Shown here: one piece after another, positions 29,693 to 39,123 of the stretch | Numbering within the stretch: the first letter of the stretch is position 1 | Layout of the letters: every line of letters begins with the position of its first letter | From: Microgenomates group bacterium RBG_16_45_19 | GTDB taxonomy: Bacteria; Patescibacteriota; Microgenomatia; UBA1400; RBG-16-45-19 | Assembly: GCA_001803415.1 (NCBI GenBank) | Contig: MHDC01000004.1 | Location: forward strand, 34,286 to 85,174 | Length of the DNA: 50,889 nucleotides | Reading direction: 5' to 3' | Program-made: the position numbers and the translations under genes | Notes under the pieces: model-generated | The model's database searches: none | What the model was told of the DNA's origin: nothing | Seen by the model: the letters and a program-made list of their open reading frames with translations, nothing else

Positions 29693-29714
29693 ACACCCAA
29701 GGGTTGAAACGGTT

Positions 29715-31133
29715 ATGTCAGCCAGTCAAAATTCACCTTTTGTTGCCGGTCAACGGGTCCACTTGACTGGCATAAAAGGTGTCGGCATGACGGCTCTGGC
29801 CTTGTGTCTCCAGGATCTGGGTTTAATTGTCAGCGGCAGTGATGTCGCCGATGAATATGTGACTCAAGATATCCTGCGTCAGCGGGGGATTGTCCCCCAA
29901 GTCGATTTTTCTGACGCAGTGTTTCAATCACCCCTTGACCTCTTGATTTATACCGGGGCTCACGGTGGTCTGCATAACCCTCAAGTGGTAACCGCTCAAA
30001 AACTAGGTTTGCCGGTTATGTCCCAAGCTCAGGCAGTTGGCGCCCTCATGGTCGGTAAACTGGGCATTTCCGTTTGCGGGGTTGGTGGTAAAACATCGAC
30101 ATCGGCCATGATTGCCACTATTCTTGATTATGCCGGTTTTAAACCCTCTTACTGCATTGGCGTCGGTAAAGTCTTAAATTTACAGTTCCCCGGCCGCCTG
30201 GATAGCGGTCGCCATTTTGTGGCTGAAGCGGACGAATACTTGGTTTCTCCTGGAGCCGATCTCACCCCTCGCTTTATGCATCAGAAACCGTCGGTCATTG
30301 TCTGTACTAATGTGGCTCATGATCACCCCGACGCTTACCCCGATTTAAATGCCACCAAAACCGTCTTTGCCAATTTTTTTGCCAGTCTCCCTCAAGATGG
30401 GCTGCTAGTATTAAACGGTAATAGCGGCCCTTTGCGCCAAATTAAATTAGGCAGCCAATCGACCCTTTGGTATGGTTTGTCTTCACCTCATAACGATTGG
30501 TGGGTGGCCAATAACTTTGTCGGTGAAGGTAAACAGATGGTCCAAATCAACAGCCGCCAATCGGAAACTTATCAATTTACTTTAAGCGTACCCGGTCGCT
30601 TCAACGCTCTCAATGCCCTGGCTGCCTTTATCGTCAGTCGCTATTTAGGCCTCAAGCCCTCAACTATCTTAGAAGCCTTACAGTTGTTTCGCGGCAGCCT
30701 GCGTCGGTTCGAAAAAGTGGGCGAGTGGGGTAGTGTCTTACTCTATGATGATTATGCTCATCATCCCAGTCAGATTTTTGCTACCCTCCAGGCTGCTCGG
30801 CAATGGTTACCCCTCTATAAAATTGTGGTCGTGTTCCAACCCCATACTTACTCGAGAACTAAAATTCTCCTCAATCAATTCGCCAAAAGCTTTACCTATG
30901 CCGATCAGGTGATTATTACCGATATTTATGCTTCAGCCCGGGAAAAACCCGATCCGACTATTTCCGGAGCCGCTTTAGCCGCTGCGGTCGCCCAGCACCA
31001 TCCGGCAACTGTCTATGTGCCGCAACCAGAATTACCTCAGTATTTAAAAGCCCATTTAAAGGATCATGATGCCCTGTTTACCATGGGGGCCGGCGATATT
31101 TACCAGTTACACCAAGCCTTAAAACATGCTTAA
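29715..31133 (+). CDS. murC: UDP-N-acetylmuramate-L-alanine ligase (MurC-like)
   Basis: VHLTGIKGVGMTALALCLQDLGLIVSGSD; VGGKTSTSAM; DDYAHHPSQIFATLQAAR; ATG 29715 preferred over 29520. Confidence 0.9.
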   Translation: MSASQNSPFVAGQRVHLTGIKGVGMTALALCLQDLGLIVSGSDVADEYVTQDILRQRGIVPQVDFSDAVFQSPLDLLIYTGAHGGLHNPQVVTAQKLGLPVMSQAQAVGALMVGKLGISVCGVGGKTSTSAMIATILDYAGFKPSYCIGVGKVLNLQFPGRLDSGRHFVAEADEYLVSPGADLTPRFMHQKPSVIVCTNVAHDHPDAYPDLNATKTVFANFFASLPQDGLLVLNGNSGPLRQIKLGSQSTLWYGLSSPHNDWWVANNFVGEGKQMVQINSRQSETYQFTLSVPGRFNALNALAAFIVSRYLGLKPSTILEALQLFRGSLRRFEKVGEWGSVLLYDDYAHHPSQIFATLQAARQWLPLYKIVVVFQPHTYSRTKILLNQFAKSFTYADQVIITDIYASAREKPDPTISGAALAAAVAQHHPATVYVPQPELPQYLKAHLKDHDALFTMGAGDIYQLHQALKHA

Positions 31134-32064
31134 GTTAAAAGTCCCTTTAGCCCCTTATACATATGCTAAAATTGGCGGCCCGGCCCAGCGGTTAATGGTC
31201 GTCCATTCCGTCTCCGAGCTTAAAGCGGCGGTGAAACTCGCCCAAACCAAAGGTTGGCCGTTAACTGTTCTAGGTTCGGCTTCCAACGTCATTATTGCCG
31301 ATGCCGGTTTAACCGGTTTAGTCATTATTGATCGGGCTCAGGCGGTCAGCCAACCTCAGCCGGGTTTAGTGAGGGTGGCTTCCGGGACTTTAATGAGTCA
31401 GTTAATCCATTTTACGATTCAGCACGGCTTAGCCGGACTCGCCGAATTCCTGGGTATTCCCGGCACTGTCGGCGGGGCGCTTTATAACAATTCCCATCAT
31501 TTAAATCACCTGATTGGCGACCTAGTCACTCAAGTGACCATCATCGATGAGCGGGGTCGGGTCCGTCGTCTGCCTCGGTCAGCCTGTCAGTTTGCCTATG
31601 ATGCCTCCATTTTCCAAAAGCAACCGTGGATTATTCTCTCGGCCACTTTCAATCTTTCTCCCGCCGAGCCACAATCGCTCCAAACCTTGGCTAGAGCCGC
31701 TCTCCAGCGCCGGCGTCAGACTCAGCCATTAAACTTCCCTTCATCCGGATGTATGTTTAAAAACCCAGAGAAGACGGCTAAGCAACGCCTGGAAACCCAA
31801 AAACTCCCACCCTTTGCCGGCTTCTTAATAGATCAATGTGGCTTAAAAGGTGTCACTTCAGGTGGGGCTCAAGTCAGTCCCCTTCATGCCAACTTTATTG
31901 TGAATCTAAACCATGCCTCCGCCCAAGATGTCGTCCGTTTGAGCAACCGGGTTCGCCGCCAAGTCCATGACCGTTTTGGTGTCTGGTTGGAACGGGAAAT
32001 CTTTTTTTTAGGCCACCATCCCCAATTAGATTCAACCCCAAAGGAGTCATTAAACTATGGCTAA
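31126..32064 (+). CDS. murB: UDP-N-acetylenolpyruvoylglucosamine reductase
   Basis: TYAKIGGPAQRLMVV, LGSASNVIIADAGL, GIPGTVGGALYNN, SSGCMFKNP. Confidence 0.95.
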   Translation: MLKLKVPLAPYTYAKIGGPAQRLMVVHSVSELKAAVKLAQTKGWPLTVLGSASNVIIADAGLTGLVIIDRAQAVSQPQPGLVRVASGTLMSQLIHFTIQHGLAGLAEFLGIPGTVGGALYNNSHHLNHLIGDLVTQVTIIDERGRVRRLPRSACQFAYDASIFQKQPWIILSATFNLSPAEPQSLQTLARAALQRRRQTQPLNFPSSGCMFKNPEKTAKQRLETQKLPPFAGFLIDQCGLKGVTSGGAQVSPLHANFIVNLNHASAQDVVRLSNRVRRQVHDRFGVWLEREIFFLGHHPQLDSTPKESLNYG

Positions 32065-33376
32065 ATTTATCATCACCGGTGGTCAACCGTTATATGGCAG
32101 TGTCCGCTTAGGTGGCGCCAAAAATGCCAGCTTTAAACTGATGCTGGCTAGTCTTCTGATGCAGTCCGAAAGTCGGCTCTTAAATTTCTCCCGCATCTCC
32201 GAAGTCAATCTGGTGGCTCAGGCTATCTCCGCCCTCGGCGGTACCATCACTAGAAGAGGGGAGCGGACTTTGTTTATAAATCCCCAAACCCTGAAGACCT
32301 TTAGCTTACCCCAAAAATTCGGGGCGGCTTCCCGGTCGGCCCCCATGTTTTTACCGGTCTTACTCCATCGTTTCGGTCGGGCCGAAGTGCCTTTGCCCGG
32401 CGGTGATCAACTCGGCCAGCGCTCCATCGCCTGGCACCTGGAAGCCTTAGCTCAAATGGGGGCTCATATCAGTCAATCAGGCACAACGTTAAAGGCAGTC
32501 ACTGCCGGATTGCATGGCACCACTTATCGCTTCCCCAAAAATTCCCATACCGGCACTGAAACCGTCATTATGGCGGCCGTCCTGGCTCACGGCCAAACCC
32601 TGATCCAAAACGCGGCTCAAGAACCGGAAGTGGATGATTTAATCAATTTTCTCAACCATGCCGGTGCTCGTATCCGGCGCCTAGTCTCCCGGCAAATTGC
32701 CATCGAGGGGGTGGCTCGGTTGGCCGGCACTATCCACCAGATTATGCCTGATCGGAATGAAGCCGTGTCTTATGCCTGCGCTGCCCTGATTACTCGGGGT
32801 GATATTATTGTTGAAAATGCTCAAAGTCAGCACCTCGAAGCCTTTTTAGCCAAATTAAATGATATCGGTGCTGGTTTTGAACTTGGCTCTTTTGGGATCC
32901 GTTTTTATTATCATCAACCGCTTCAGGCTTGCACTGTTGTCACCGCCCCCCACCCCGGTTTTATGACCGACTGGCAGCCGCTTTGGGCGGTTTTGGCCAC
33001 CCAGCTCCAAGGCACATCGGTGATCCATGAAACTGTCCATGTTGACCGTTTCCAATATTTGGACCATTTAATTAAAATGGGGGCTAAAGTGAAGCCGTTT
33101 TCCCCCAAAATCGCTCAACCTGAAAAATTTTATAACTTTGTTTATACTCAGGCTGGTAAACATAACCCAGCCGCTCGCATTTATGGTCCTACCAGGCTCA
33201 AAGCCGGCAAATTTACCTGTCGTGACCTGCGTCATGGGGCTACTTTAGTCTTGGCGGCCTTGGCGGCTCGTGGTACCTCGATCTTAAGTCAAGTCGACCA
33301 AATCGATCGTGGTTATGAGGAATTTGATCAGCGCTTGGGCAGTTTAGGGGCTAACATCCAGCGGCAAGCCACTTAA
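32057..33376 (+). CDS. murA: UDP-N-acetylglucosamine 1-carboxyvinyltransferase
   Basis: LYGSVRLGGAKNASFKLMLASLL, PLPGGDQLGQRSIAWHL, HPGFMTDWQP, DRGYEEFDQRLGSLGANI; SD AAGGAG upstream. Confidence 0.94.
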   Translation: MAKFIITGGQPLYGSVRLGGAKNASFKLMLASLLMQSESRLLNFSRISEVNLVAQAISALGGTITRRGERTLFINPQTLKTFSLPQKFGAASRSAPMFLPVLLHRFGRAEVPLPGGDQLGQRSIAWHLEALAQMGAHISQSGTTLKAVTAGLHGTTYRFPKNSHTGTETVIMAAVLAHGQTLIQNAAQEPEVDDLINFLNHAGARIRRLVSRQIAIEGVARLAGTIHQIMPDRNEAVSYACAALITRGDIIVENAQSQHLEAFLAKLNDIGAGFELGSFGIRFYYHQPLQACTVVTAPHPGFMTDWQPLWAVLATQLQGTSVIHETVHVDRFQYLDHLIKMGAKVKPFSPKIAQPEKFYNFVYTQAGKHNPAARIYGPTRLKAGKFTCRDLRHGATLVLAALAARGTSILSQVDQIDRGYEEFDQRLGSLGANIQRQAT

Positions 33377-33396
33377 AAATCAACTACAATAAGCCT

Positions 33397-33762
33397 ATGC
33401 GTCGTTTCCACCATATCTCCTTTTATCACGCCTTTCAGGGATTAAAGACGACTTTCCTCTCTCAACCTAATCTGCGCCTGCATCTTTTGGCCGCTGGCAT
33501 AGTCCTCATGGCCGGGATCTACTTTCAACTGACTCGCTGGGAATGGCTCATCCTCATGTTCACCGTCATGTGGGTCCTGGTGACCGAAATGGTTAACACG
33601 GTCATTGAAGCCATTTGCGATTTATTAACCAGTGACTATCACCGGGAGGTGAAAGTGGCCAAAGACGTGGCTTCGGCCATGGTCCTGGTGGGCACCCTGG
33701 GGGCGGTCATGGTCGGTGTCGTCATCTTTTTGCCCTACCTGCTAAACTGGTTTTCCTTATGA
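33397..33762 (+). CDS. dgkA: Diacylglycerol/undecaprenol kinase family protein
   Basis: FYHAFQGLKTTFLSQPNLRLHL; VTEMVNTVIEAICDLL; VKVAKDVASAMVLV. Confidence 0.93.
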   Translation: MRRFHHISFYHAFQGLKTTFLSQPNLRLHLLAAGIVLMAGIYFQLTRWEWLILMFTVMWVLVTEMVNTVIEAICDLLTSDYHREVKVAKDVASAMVLVGTLGAVMVGVVIFLPYLLNWFSL

Positions 33763-34790
33763 TGCTCCAATTGGGTCTCTTACTCTTTGCCTTTATTATT
33801 ACCAGTCTGACCATCGTCCCTTATATCAATTTGCTTTACAAATTAAAGTTCCAACGCCTTAAACAAAAAACTGTTGATGCTTTCGGCCAGCGGACTCCGA
33901 TCTTTGACAGGCTCCATCACCAAAAAGCCGGCACCCCTATCGGCGGTGGTCTCCTAATTCTGATCATTGTTTCCACCGTTTTTGCCCTGCTCATGCCGTT
34001 CTTACAGGTGGCGGGCGTCCCGATTACCCAGATTCACCCCTTAGGTGCCGAAACTCGGATTATCTTTTTTACCTTCATCAGCTTTGGTTTACTCGGCCTC
34101 TATGACGACGTCATGAAGTTTTTTCAGGTTGATCGTCACCGCTTTTTTGGCCTGCGCTTAAGGCATAAATTTCTGATTCAAGCGATCTTAAGTTTTACGG
34201 TTGCTTGGATGCTCTATGCCTGGTTAAAAATTGATATCCTAAACCTCCCTTTTCTGGGGGTGTTTCATTTAGGTTTATGGTCTATCCCCATGAGCGCTTT
34301 GGTCATTCTCTCCTTCACCAACGCCGTTAATATTACCGACGGTTTAGATGGCTTGGCCTCGGGTTTACTCATGATTGTCCTTTTTGCTTTCTGGATCATC
34401 TCCGCTTCTATTCTAGATACTCCCTTATCCGTTTTTCTCTCGGTTTGGCTGGGTGCCTTAATTGCCTTTTTATATTTTAACGTTTACCCGGCTCGCTTCA
34501 TGATGGGTGACGTCGGCGCTTTGGCTTTTGGCGCCACTATTGCCGTCGTCGGCCTGCTTTTGGGCAAGGTGATGGCTTTGATTATTATCGGTGCCCTCTT
34601 TGTCGCCGAACTCACCTCTTCTTTCCTCCAACTTTCCTCCAAACGCTTTTTCCACCGTAAACTCTTTCCGGTCGCTCCTTTGCACCTTTGGCTGCAACAT
34701 AAAGGTTGGGAAGAACCGAAAATCGTCATGAGAGCCTGGTTGGCGGGGATCATGTTGGCCGTCTTCGGGCTCTGGTTAGCCGCTATATGA
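33759..34790 (+). CDS. mraY: Phospho-N-acetylmuramoyl-pentapeptide transferase
   Basis: KAGTPIGGGLLIL, NAVNITDGLDGLASGLL, MGDVGALAFG, PLHLWLQHKGWEEPKIV. Confidence 0.95.
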   Translation: MMLQLGLLLFAFIITSLTIVPYINLLYKLKFQRLKQKTVDAFGQRTPIFDRLHHQKAGTPIGGGLLILIIVSTVFALLMPFLQVAGVPITQIHPLGAETRIIFFTFISFGLLGLYDDVMKFFQVDRHRFFGLRLRHKFLIQAILSFTVAWMLYAWLKIDILNLPFLGVFHLGLWSIPMSALVILSFTNAVNITDGLDGLASGLLMIVLFAFWIISASILDTPLSVFLSVWLGALIAFLYFNVYPARFMMGDVGALAFGATIAVVGLLLGKVMALIIIGALFVAELTSSFLQLSSKRFFHRKLFPVAPLHLWLQHKGWEEPKIVMRAWLAGIMLAVFGLWLAAI

Positions 34791-35890
34791 AACGCTTGCC
34801 TTTAAGCTTGGCCCGGCGCTCGATACTACGAGCCCCGGATTGGGTCACTGGTTTGACCATCTGTATCTGTTGTCTTATCGGGGTGGTCATGATCTTTAAC
34901 GCTTCCCATATTGATGCCTATCTTCAGTTTGGCGATAAATTCCGCTATGCTCGATTGCAGGGCTTATGGTGGCTGACCGGAGTCTTGGCCATGATTCTGA
35001 TCACTTTTGTCCCCTTATCCTGGTTTAAAAAAATCGCTCCCTATTTTCTCGGTCTGGTTATCTGTCTCTTGATGGCGGTATTAATACCTGGTGTCGGGTC
35101 TAAATATCAAGGTGCCCGTCGTTGGTTAACTCTGGGTAATTTAGTCATCCAACCGTCAGAATTGGCCAAATTAGCCTTGGTTATGTACCTTCCGGCTTTA
35201 TTGTACCGACCCCGGTCTTTCCCTCTATTTATAATTATTTTGAGTTTGACTGCCGGGCTAATCATCCTCCAACCCGATTTCGGCACCGCCATGATCATTT
35301 TATTGCTCGGTTTCGGTCTCTATTTTCTGGCTGGCGCCTCGCTGAAAAAGCTTATCCCTGTCGGCCTGCTCGGGGCGGTAATCGCCGTGATTTTGGTCTT
35401 AACCTCACCTTATCGCTGGTCTCGGGTCCAAACATTTTTTAATCCCAATCTGGATCCCGAAGGCACTTCCTATCATTTACGCCAGATCTTGATTGCCCTG
35501 GGTTCCGGTGGCTTTACCGGTACTGGTTTTGGCCGCTCCCGCCAAAAATTCCAATACTTACCTGAAGCCACTACCGATTCAATTTTTGCGGTTATTGCCG
35601 AAGAAACCGGCTTCTTGGGGGCTGCCGCCTTAAGTCTGGTCTTCTTCGCTCTTTTTTGGCGGATGGCTGCCGTGGCCACTCAGCTTCCCAGTCACTATCC
35701 TCAACTCTTAGCTGCCGGGGTCGCCTTATGGTTTATCATTCAAACTTTTATTAACCTTGCGGCCATGGTCTCTCTGATTCCCTTAACTGGCGTCCCGTTA
35801 CCCTTTATTTCCTATGGTGGCTCGGCTTTGTTTACCTCACTCTTGGCAGTCGGCTTTTATCTCAACGCCAGTCACTATCGCCAACATTAA
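34787..35890 (+). CDS. ftsW: SEDS-family glycosyltransferase FtsW
   Basis: RYARLQGLWWL, GARRWLTLGNLVIQPSELAKLALV, LQPDFGTAMI, GVPLPFISYGGSAL; ATGA overlap with mraY stop. Confidence 0.94.
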   Translation: MKRLPLSLARRSILRAPDWVTGLTICICCLIGVVMIFNASHIDAYLQFGDKFRYARLQGLWWLTGVLAMILITFVPLSWFKKIAPYFLGLVICLLMAVLIPGVGSKYQGARRWLTLGNLVIQPSELAKLALVMYLPALLYRPRSFPLFIIILSLTAGLIILQPDFGTAMIILLLGFGLYFLAGASLKKLIPVGLLGAVIAVILVLTSPYRWSRVQTFFNPNLDPEGTSYHLRQILIALGSGGFTGTGFGRSRQKFQYLPEATTDSIFAVIAEETGFLGAAALSLVFFALFWRMAAVATQLPSHYPQLLAAGVALWFIIQTFINLAAMVSLIPLTGVPLPFISYGGSALFTSLLAVGFYLNASHYRQH

Positions 35891-35893
35891 CTT

Positions 35894-36988
35894 ATGAAAC
35901 TCTGTTTAGTTGGCGGCCATTTAACTCCGGCCATAGCCTTAGCCCAAGTGGCCAAACTTCATGGTGACCAGGTCATTTTTATGGGTCGGGTCTTTGGTCG
36001 TTACCGGGCTTTGTCTCCCAGTCATGAAGCTGCAGCCGTAGCCGCTTTAGGCCTTGATTTTTATCCCTTTATGGCCCCCCGCTTTGGTGACCACCCCTGG
36101 CTTAACGGTCTCTTAATTTTGCCCCTCTTAGGCTGGCATTTCATCAAAGCCTTAAAATTATTGCATCAAACCCGACCTCAAGTAGTAGTCGGTTTTGGCA
36201 GCTATTTAGCCTTACCCTTGGGTTTGGCTGCGGTTTGTTTACGCCTACCGTTAGCCATTCACGAACAAACCACCGTTCCTGGCCTGGTTAACCGCCTCTT
36301 AGCTCAGCTGGCTGCCTTTATCGGTCTGGGTTTTGCGGCCGCTAAACCCTATTTCCCCCCCCAAAAATCTGTTTTCATTGGTAATCCCCTTCGTCCCAGT
36401 TTCTTAACCGAGTCGCTCCATCGCCCTGCCTGGTTAAAACCCTTAAACCAACCCTTACTTTATGTCACTGGCGGTAGTCAAGGATCTAGCCAATTGAATC
36501 ACCTGGTTATGGCTCTCTATCCCTCACTCTTAAAGCGCTTTGTCATGGTTCACCAAACCGGTGGTCAGTCAGCCCCATCACTTCAAGTTCAGTCTCACCA
36601 CCAAAAAAACCTCTATCGCCGTCGCTCTTTGACTGAAACCGAAGTTGCCTGGATGATGCGCCATGCCCGCCTCGTCGTTTCCCGAGCTGGGGCGAACACT
36701 CTCACCGAAATTATCATTAGCGCCAAACCTGCCGTTCTCATACCCTTACCCCACGCTCGTTTTGCCGAGCAGTCTCACAACGCGGCGGTCTTAGCCCAAG
36801 CTGGCACGGCTCTGGTCTTAACTACCGACCCGGTCACTCCGCCTCAACTGTTAGCGGCTGTGAATCGGCTCTACCAAAATTATCACACCTATCAATTGGC
36901 GGCGGACCGCCTCTCTCAACCTTGGCCGCGTGATTCGGCCAAGAGGTTCTACCAACATTTAACCCCCCTGGCCCGTCCCTCAACTTGA
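35894..36988 (+). CDS. murG: MurG-like N-acetylglucosaminyltransferase
   Basis: LVGGHLTPAIALAQVAK; YVTGGSQGSSQLN; SRAGANTLTEIIISAKPAVLIPLPHA; EQSHNAAVL. Confidence 0.9.
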   Translation: MKLCLVGGHLTPAIALAQVAKLHGDQVIFMGRVFGRYRALSPSHEAAAVAALGLDFYPFMAPRFGDHPWLNGLLILPLLGWHFIKALKLLHQTRPQVVVGFGSYLALPLGLAAVCLRLPLAIHEQTTVPGLVNRLLAQLAAFIGLGFAAAKPYFPPQKSVFIGNPLRPSFLTESLHRPAWLKPLNQPLLYVTGGSQGSSQLNHLVMALYPSLLKRFVMVHQTGGQSAPSLQVQSHHQKNLYRRRSLTETEVAWMMRHARLVVSRAGANTLTEIIISAKPAVLIPLPHARFAEQSHNAAVLAQAGTALVLTTDPVTPPQLLAAVNRLYQNYHTYQLAADRLSQPWPRDSAKRFYQHLTPLARPST

Positions 36989-37734
36989 AATTATTTATGC
37001 TCTGTCGAGTCTTGACCGTGGCTGCTTTGGTTCTAACTGTCACCTTAGGCTGGTTATTAGAATTTAAGTGGCTGGTCGTCCGCCAAGTTACTTGTTATCT
37101 TGAGGATCAATCACCCTGTTCTACCAAACTTACTGCTGCGCTTTCCCCTTATTCAGGTTTACCCTTATTTTCCCCAGAGCTAAAAAGCTTTAACCAACAA
37201 TTACCGACCCGAACTCAGGGTTACCGTTTGCTGCGGCAGTCTCAAACTTGGTTTGGCCAACTCACCTTTGTCTTTGCCGCCAAACCACCCCTGGTTAGTC
37301 TGGCTAATCCCGGTACCCAAGATTGGCTGCTGATTACCGATGACGGCACCTTTATTAGTCAAACCAATCAACCACCGGCCGGCACCACCAAGGTTACCTA
37401 TGCCGCCTCCTATCAGCCTCAAGCGGCTAACCTGCCTTTACCCTTAACTGCCTTTATTGCCGCCTTGGTTAACCAGCTGCATCTCAAGGGGGTGCCGGTA
37501 GCCACTATGCAAATCTTTCATGATCAAGTTATTGCCGGCAGTTTACCTGATCAGAAAACAGCGCTATTTAGCGCCGCCCAGCCGGTTTCCAGGCAGGTTG
37601 CCTCTTTACAACTAATTTTGACCAAAGCTACAATGGACCCAAACCTACCGGTCATCGATGTTCGGTATGAAAAACCGGTGTTGCGTGCTGCGATACCCGG
37701 ACAAACCAGCTTATCGATTGAAAGCAACCACTAA
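36985..37734 (+). CDS. ftsQ: FtsQ/DivIB-like protein
   Basis: N-terminal TM, extracytoplasmic domain, position between murG and ftsA. Confidence 0.7.
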   Translation: MKLFMLCRVLTVAALVLTVTLGWLLEFKWLVVRQVTCYLEDQSPCSTKLTAALSPYSGLPLFSPELKSFNQQLPTRTQGYRLLRQSQTWFGQLTFVFAAKPPLVSLANPGTQDWLLITDDGTFISQTNQPPAGTTKVTYAASYQPQAANLPLPLTAFIAALVNQLHLKGVPVATMQIFHDQVIAGSLPDQKTALFSAAQPVSRQVASLQLILTKATMDPNLPVIDVRYEKPVLRAAIPGQTSLSIESNH

Positions 37735-37740
37735 TCTATT

Positions 37741-39057
37741 ATGGCCAAAGGTCGTCTCTTGGCAGGTATCGATATCGGCACTGACAAAATTTGCACCGTC
37801 ATTGCCAGTCAGGCTGAAACTAGCGGTTTAACCAACGTTATTGGTGTGGCCACCGCTCAGAGTCAGGGCTTAAGAAAAAGTCAAATCGTTGATTTGGAGG
37901 AAACCATTTCGGCCATCACCGACAGCGTCGAAGCCGCCGAACGCATGGCCGGTTATAACTTGAGTAGTGCCTTTGTCTCAGTTTCCGGAGTTCACATCGA
38001 ATCCCAAAATTCTCAAGGCGTGGTGGCTGTCTCCGAACCTGAGGGTGAAATCACTCCCCAAGACATCGATCGTGTCATCGAAGCCGCTCGCGCCGTGGCT
38101 TTACCGTCCTCCCGTGAAGTCATCCACGTCATTCCTCGGGATTTTACGGTTGATGCCCAAAGCGGCATCAAAGACCCCAAAGGCATGACCGGGGTTCGCT
38201 TGGAAGCCGAAGCCCATATCATCACTGGGGCGGTGACCGCTCTAAAAAATGTCTATAAATGCTTGGATGAACTGGGTATTGCCTTAAGCGGGCCGGTATT
38301 TAGCGGTTTAGCTAGCGCTACTGGTGTCCTTTCCGAAACCGAAAAGGAATTGGGGGTGGCCTGTCTGGATATCGGTGCCGGTACCACCAGTGTCACCGTC
38401 TATGTGGAAGACGCTCTGACTTACTCCGCCGTTATTCCGGTTGGTGCCCGCAATTTGACTAACGATTTAGCCATCGGCATGCGCCTCAGTTTGGCCAGTG
38501 CCGAAAAAATTAAACTATTTTTGAGTCAAACCGAAGCCGATAGTCAGCCGCCACCCAATGCCACCGCTGCCCAGATCGCCAAATTTAAAAAGGAATTTGA
38601 TACCATCGACCTTAAAGCCCTCGGCATTAAAGAAGAAACCACCGTTACCTCTCGCCGGGCGTTAGTCGATGGTATTATTCGACCTCGACTCAAAGAAATT
38701 TTCCAGTTAGTGGGCCAGCACCTCAAAGATGCCGGTTTAATTGATCAAATTCCGGCTGGTTTAGTCATCGCCGGCGGCGGTGCTTTGACTGTTGCTAGTT
38801 TGGATATGACCAAGCGCACTTTATCTTTACCGGCTCGTTTAGGTCAGCCTCAAGGTTTAACTGGTTTAGTTGATGAACTCGGTTCACCCCTTTATGCCAC
38901 CGCCGTCGGCTTAATCCTTTATGCTCAAGAACACGGGGCTTTTCAACCGCTAAGCTCACCTCGCTCACCGTCACTCAAAACCAAAATTAGCCACTTGCCC
39001 CTAAAACAGTCGTACCAAAAACTGGTCGGTTTAGTTAAATCGCTTCTGCCCGGTTAA
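37741..39057 (+). CDS. ftsA: Cell division protein FtsA
   Basis: LLAGIDIGTDKICTVIA, IHVIPRDFTVDAQSGIKDPKGM, DIGAGTTSVTVY, LVIAGGGALT. Confidence 0.97.
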   Translation: MAKGRLLAGIDIGTDKICTVIASQAETSGLTNVIGVATAQSQGLRKSQIVDLEETISAITDSVEAAERMAGYNLSSAFVSVSGVHIESQNSQGVVAVSEPEGEITPQDIDRVIEAARAVALPSSREVIHVIPRDFTVDAQSGIKDPKGMTGVRLEAEAHIITGAVTALKNVYKCLDELGIALSGPVFSGLASATGVLSETEKELGVACLDIGAGTTSVTVYVEDALTYSAVIPVGARNLTNDLAIGMRLSLASAEKIKLFLSQTEADSQPPPNATAAQIAKFKKEFDTIDLKALGIKEETTVTSRRALVDGIIRPRLKEIFQLVGQHLKDAGLIDQIPAGLVIAGGGALTVASLDMTKRTLSLPARLGQPQGLTGLVDELGSPLYATAVGLILYAQEHGAFQPLSSPRSPSLKTKISHLPLKQSYQKLVGLVKSLLPG

Positions 39058-39123
39058 GCTGTCTTTAAGCCTCAAATTTTCATGATACAATCACCCTAAT
39101 CGTTATTGTGTCCAGCATTTTTT

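Noticed and set aside
29520-29714. 65-residue N-terminal extension of the murC ORF in the track
   Set aside because: Overlaps pgeF in another frame; the conserved Mur ligase start (MSASQNSPFVAGQRVHLTGIKGVGM) begins at ATG 29715
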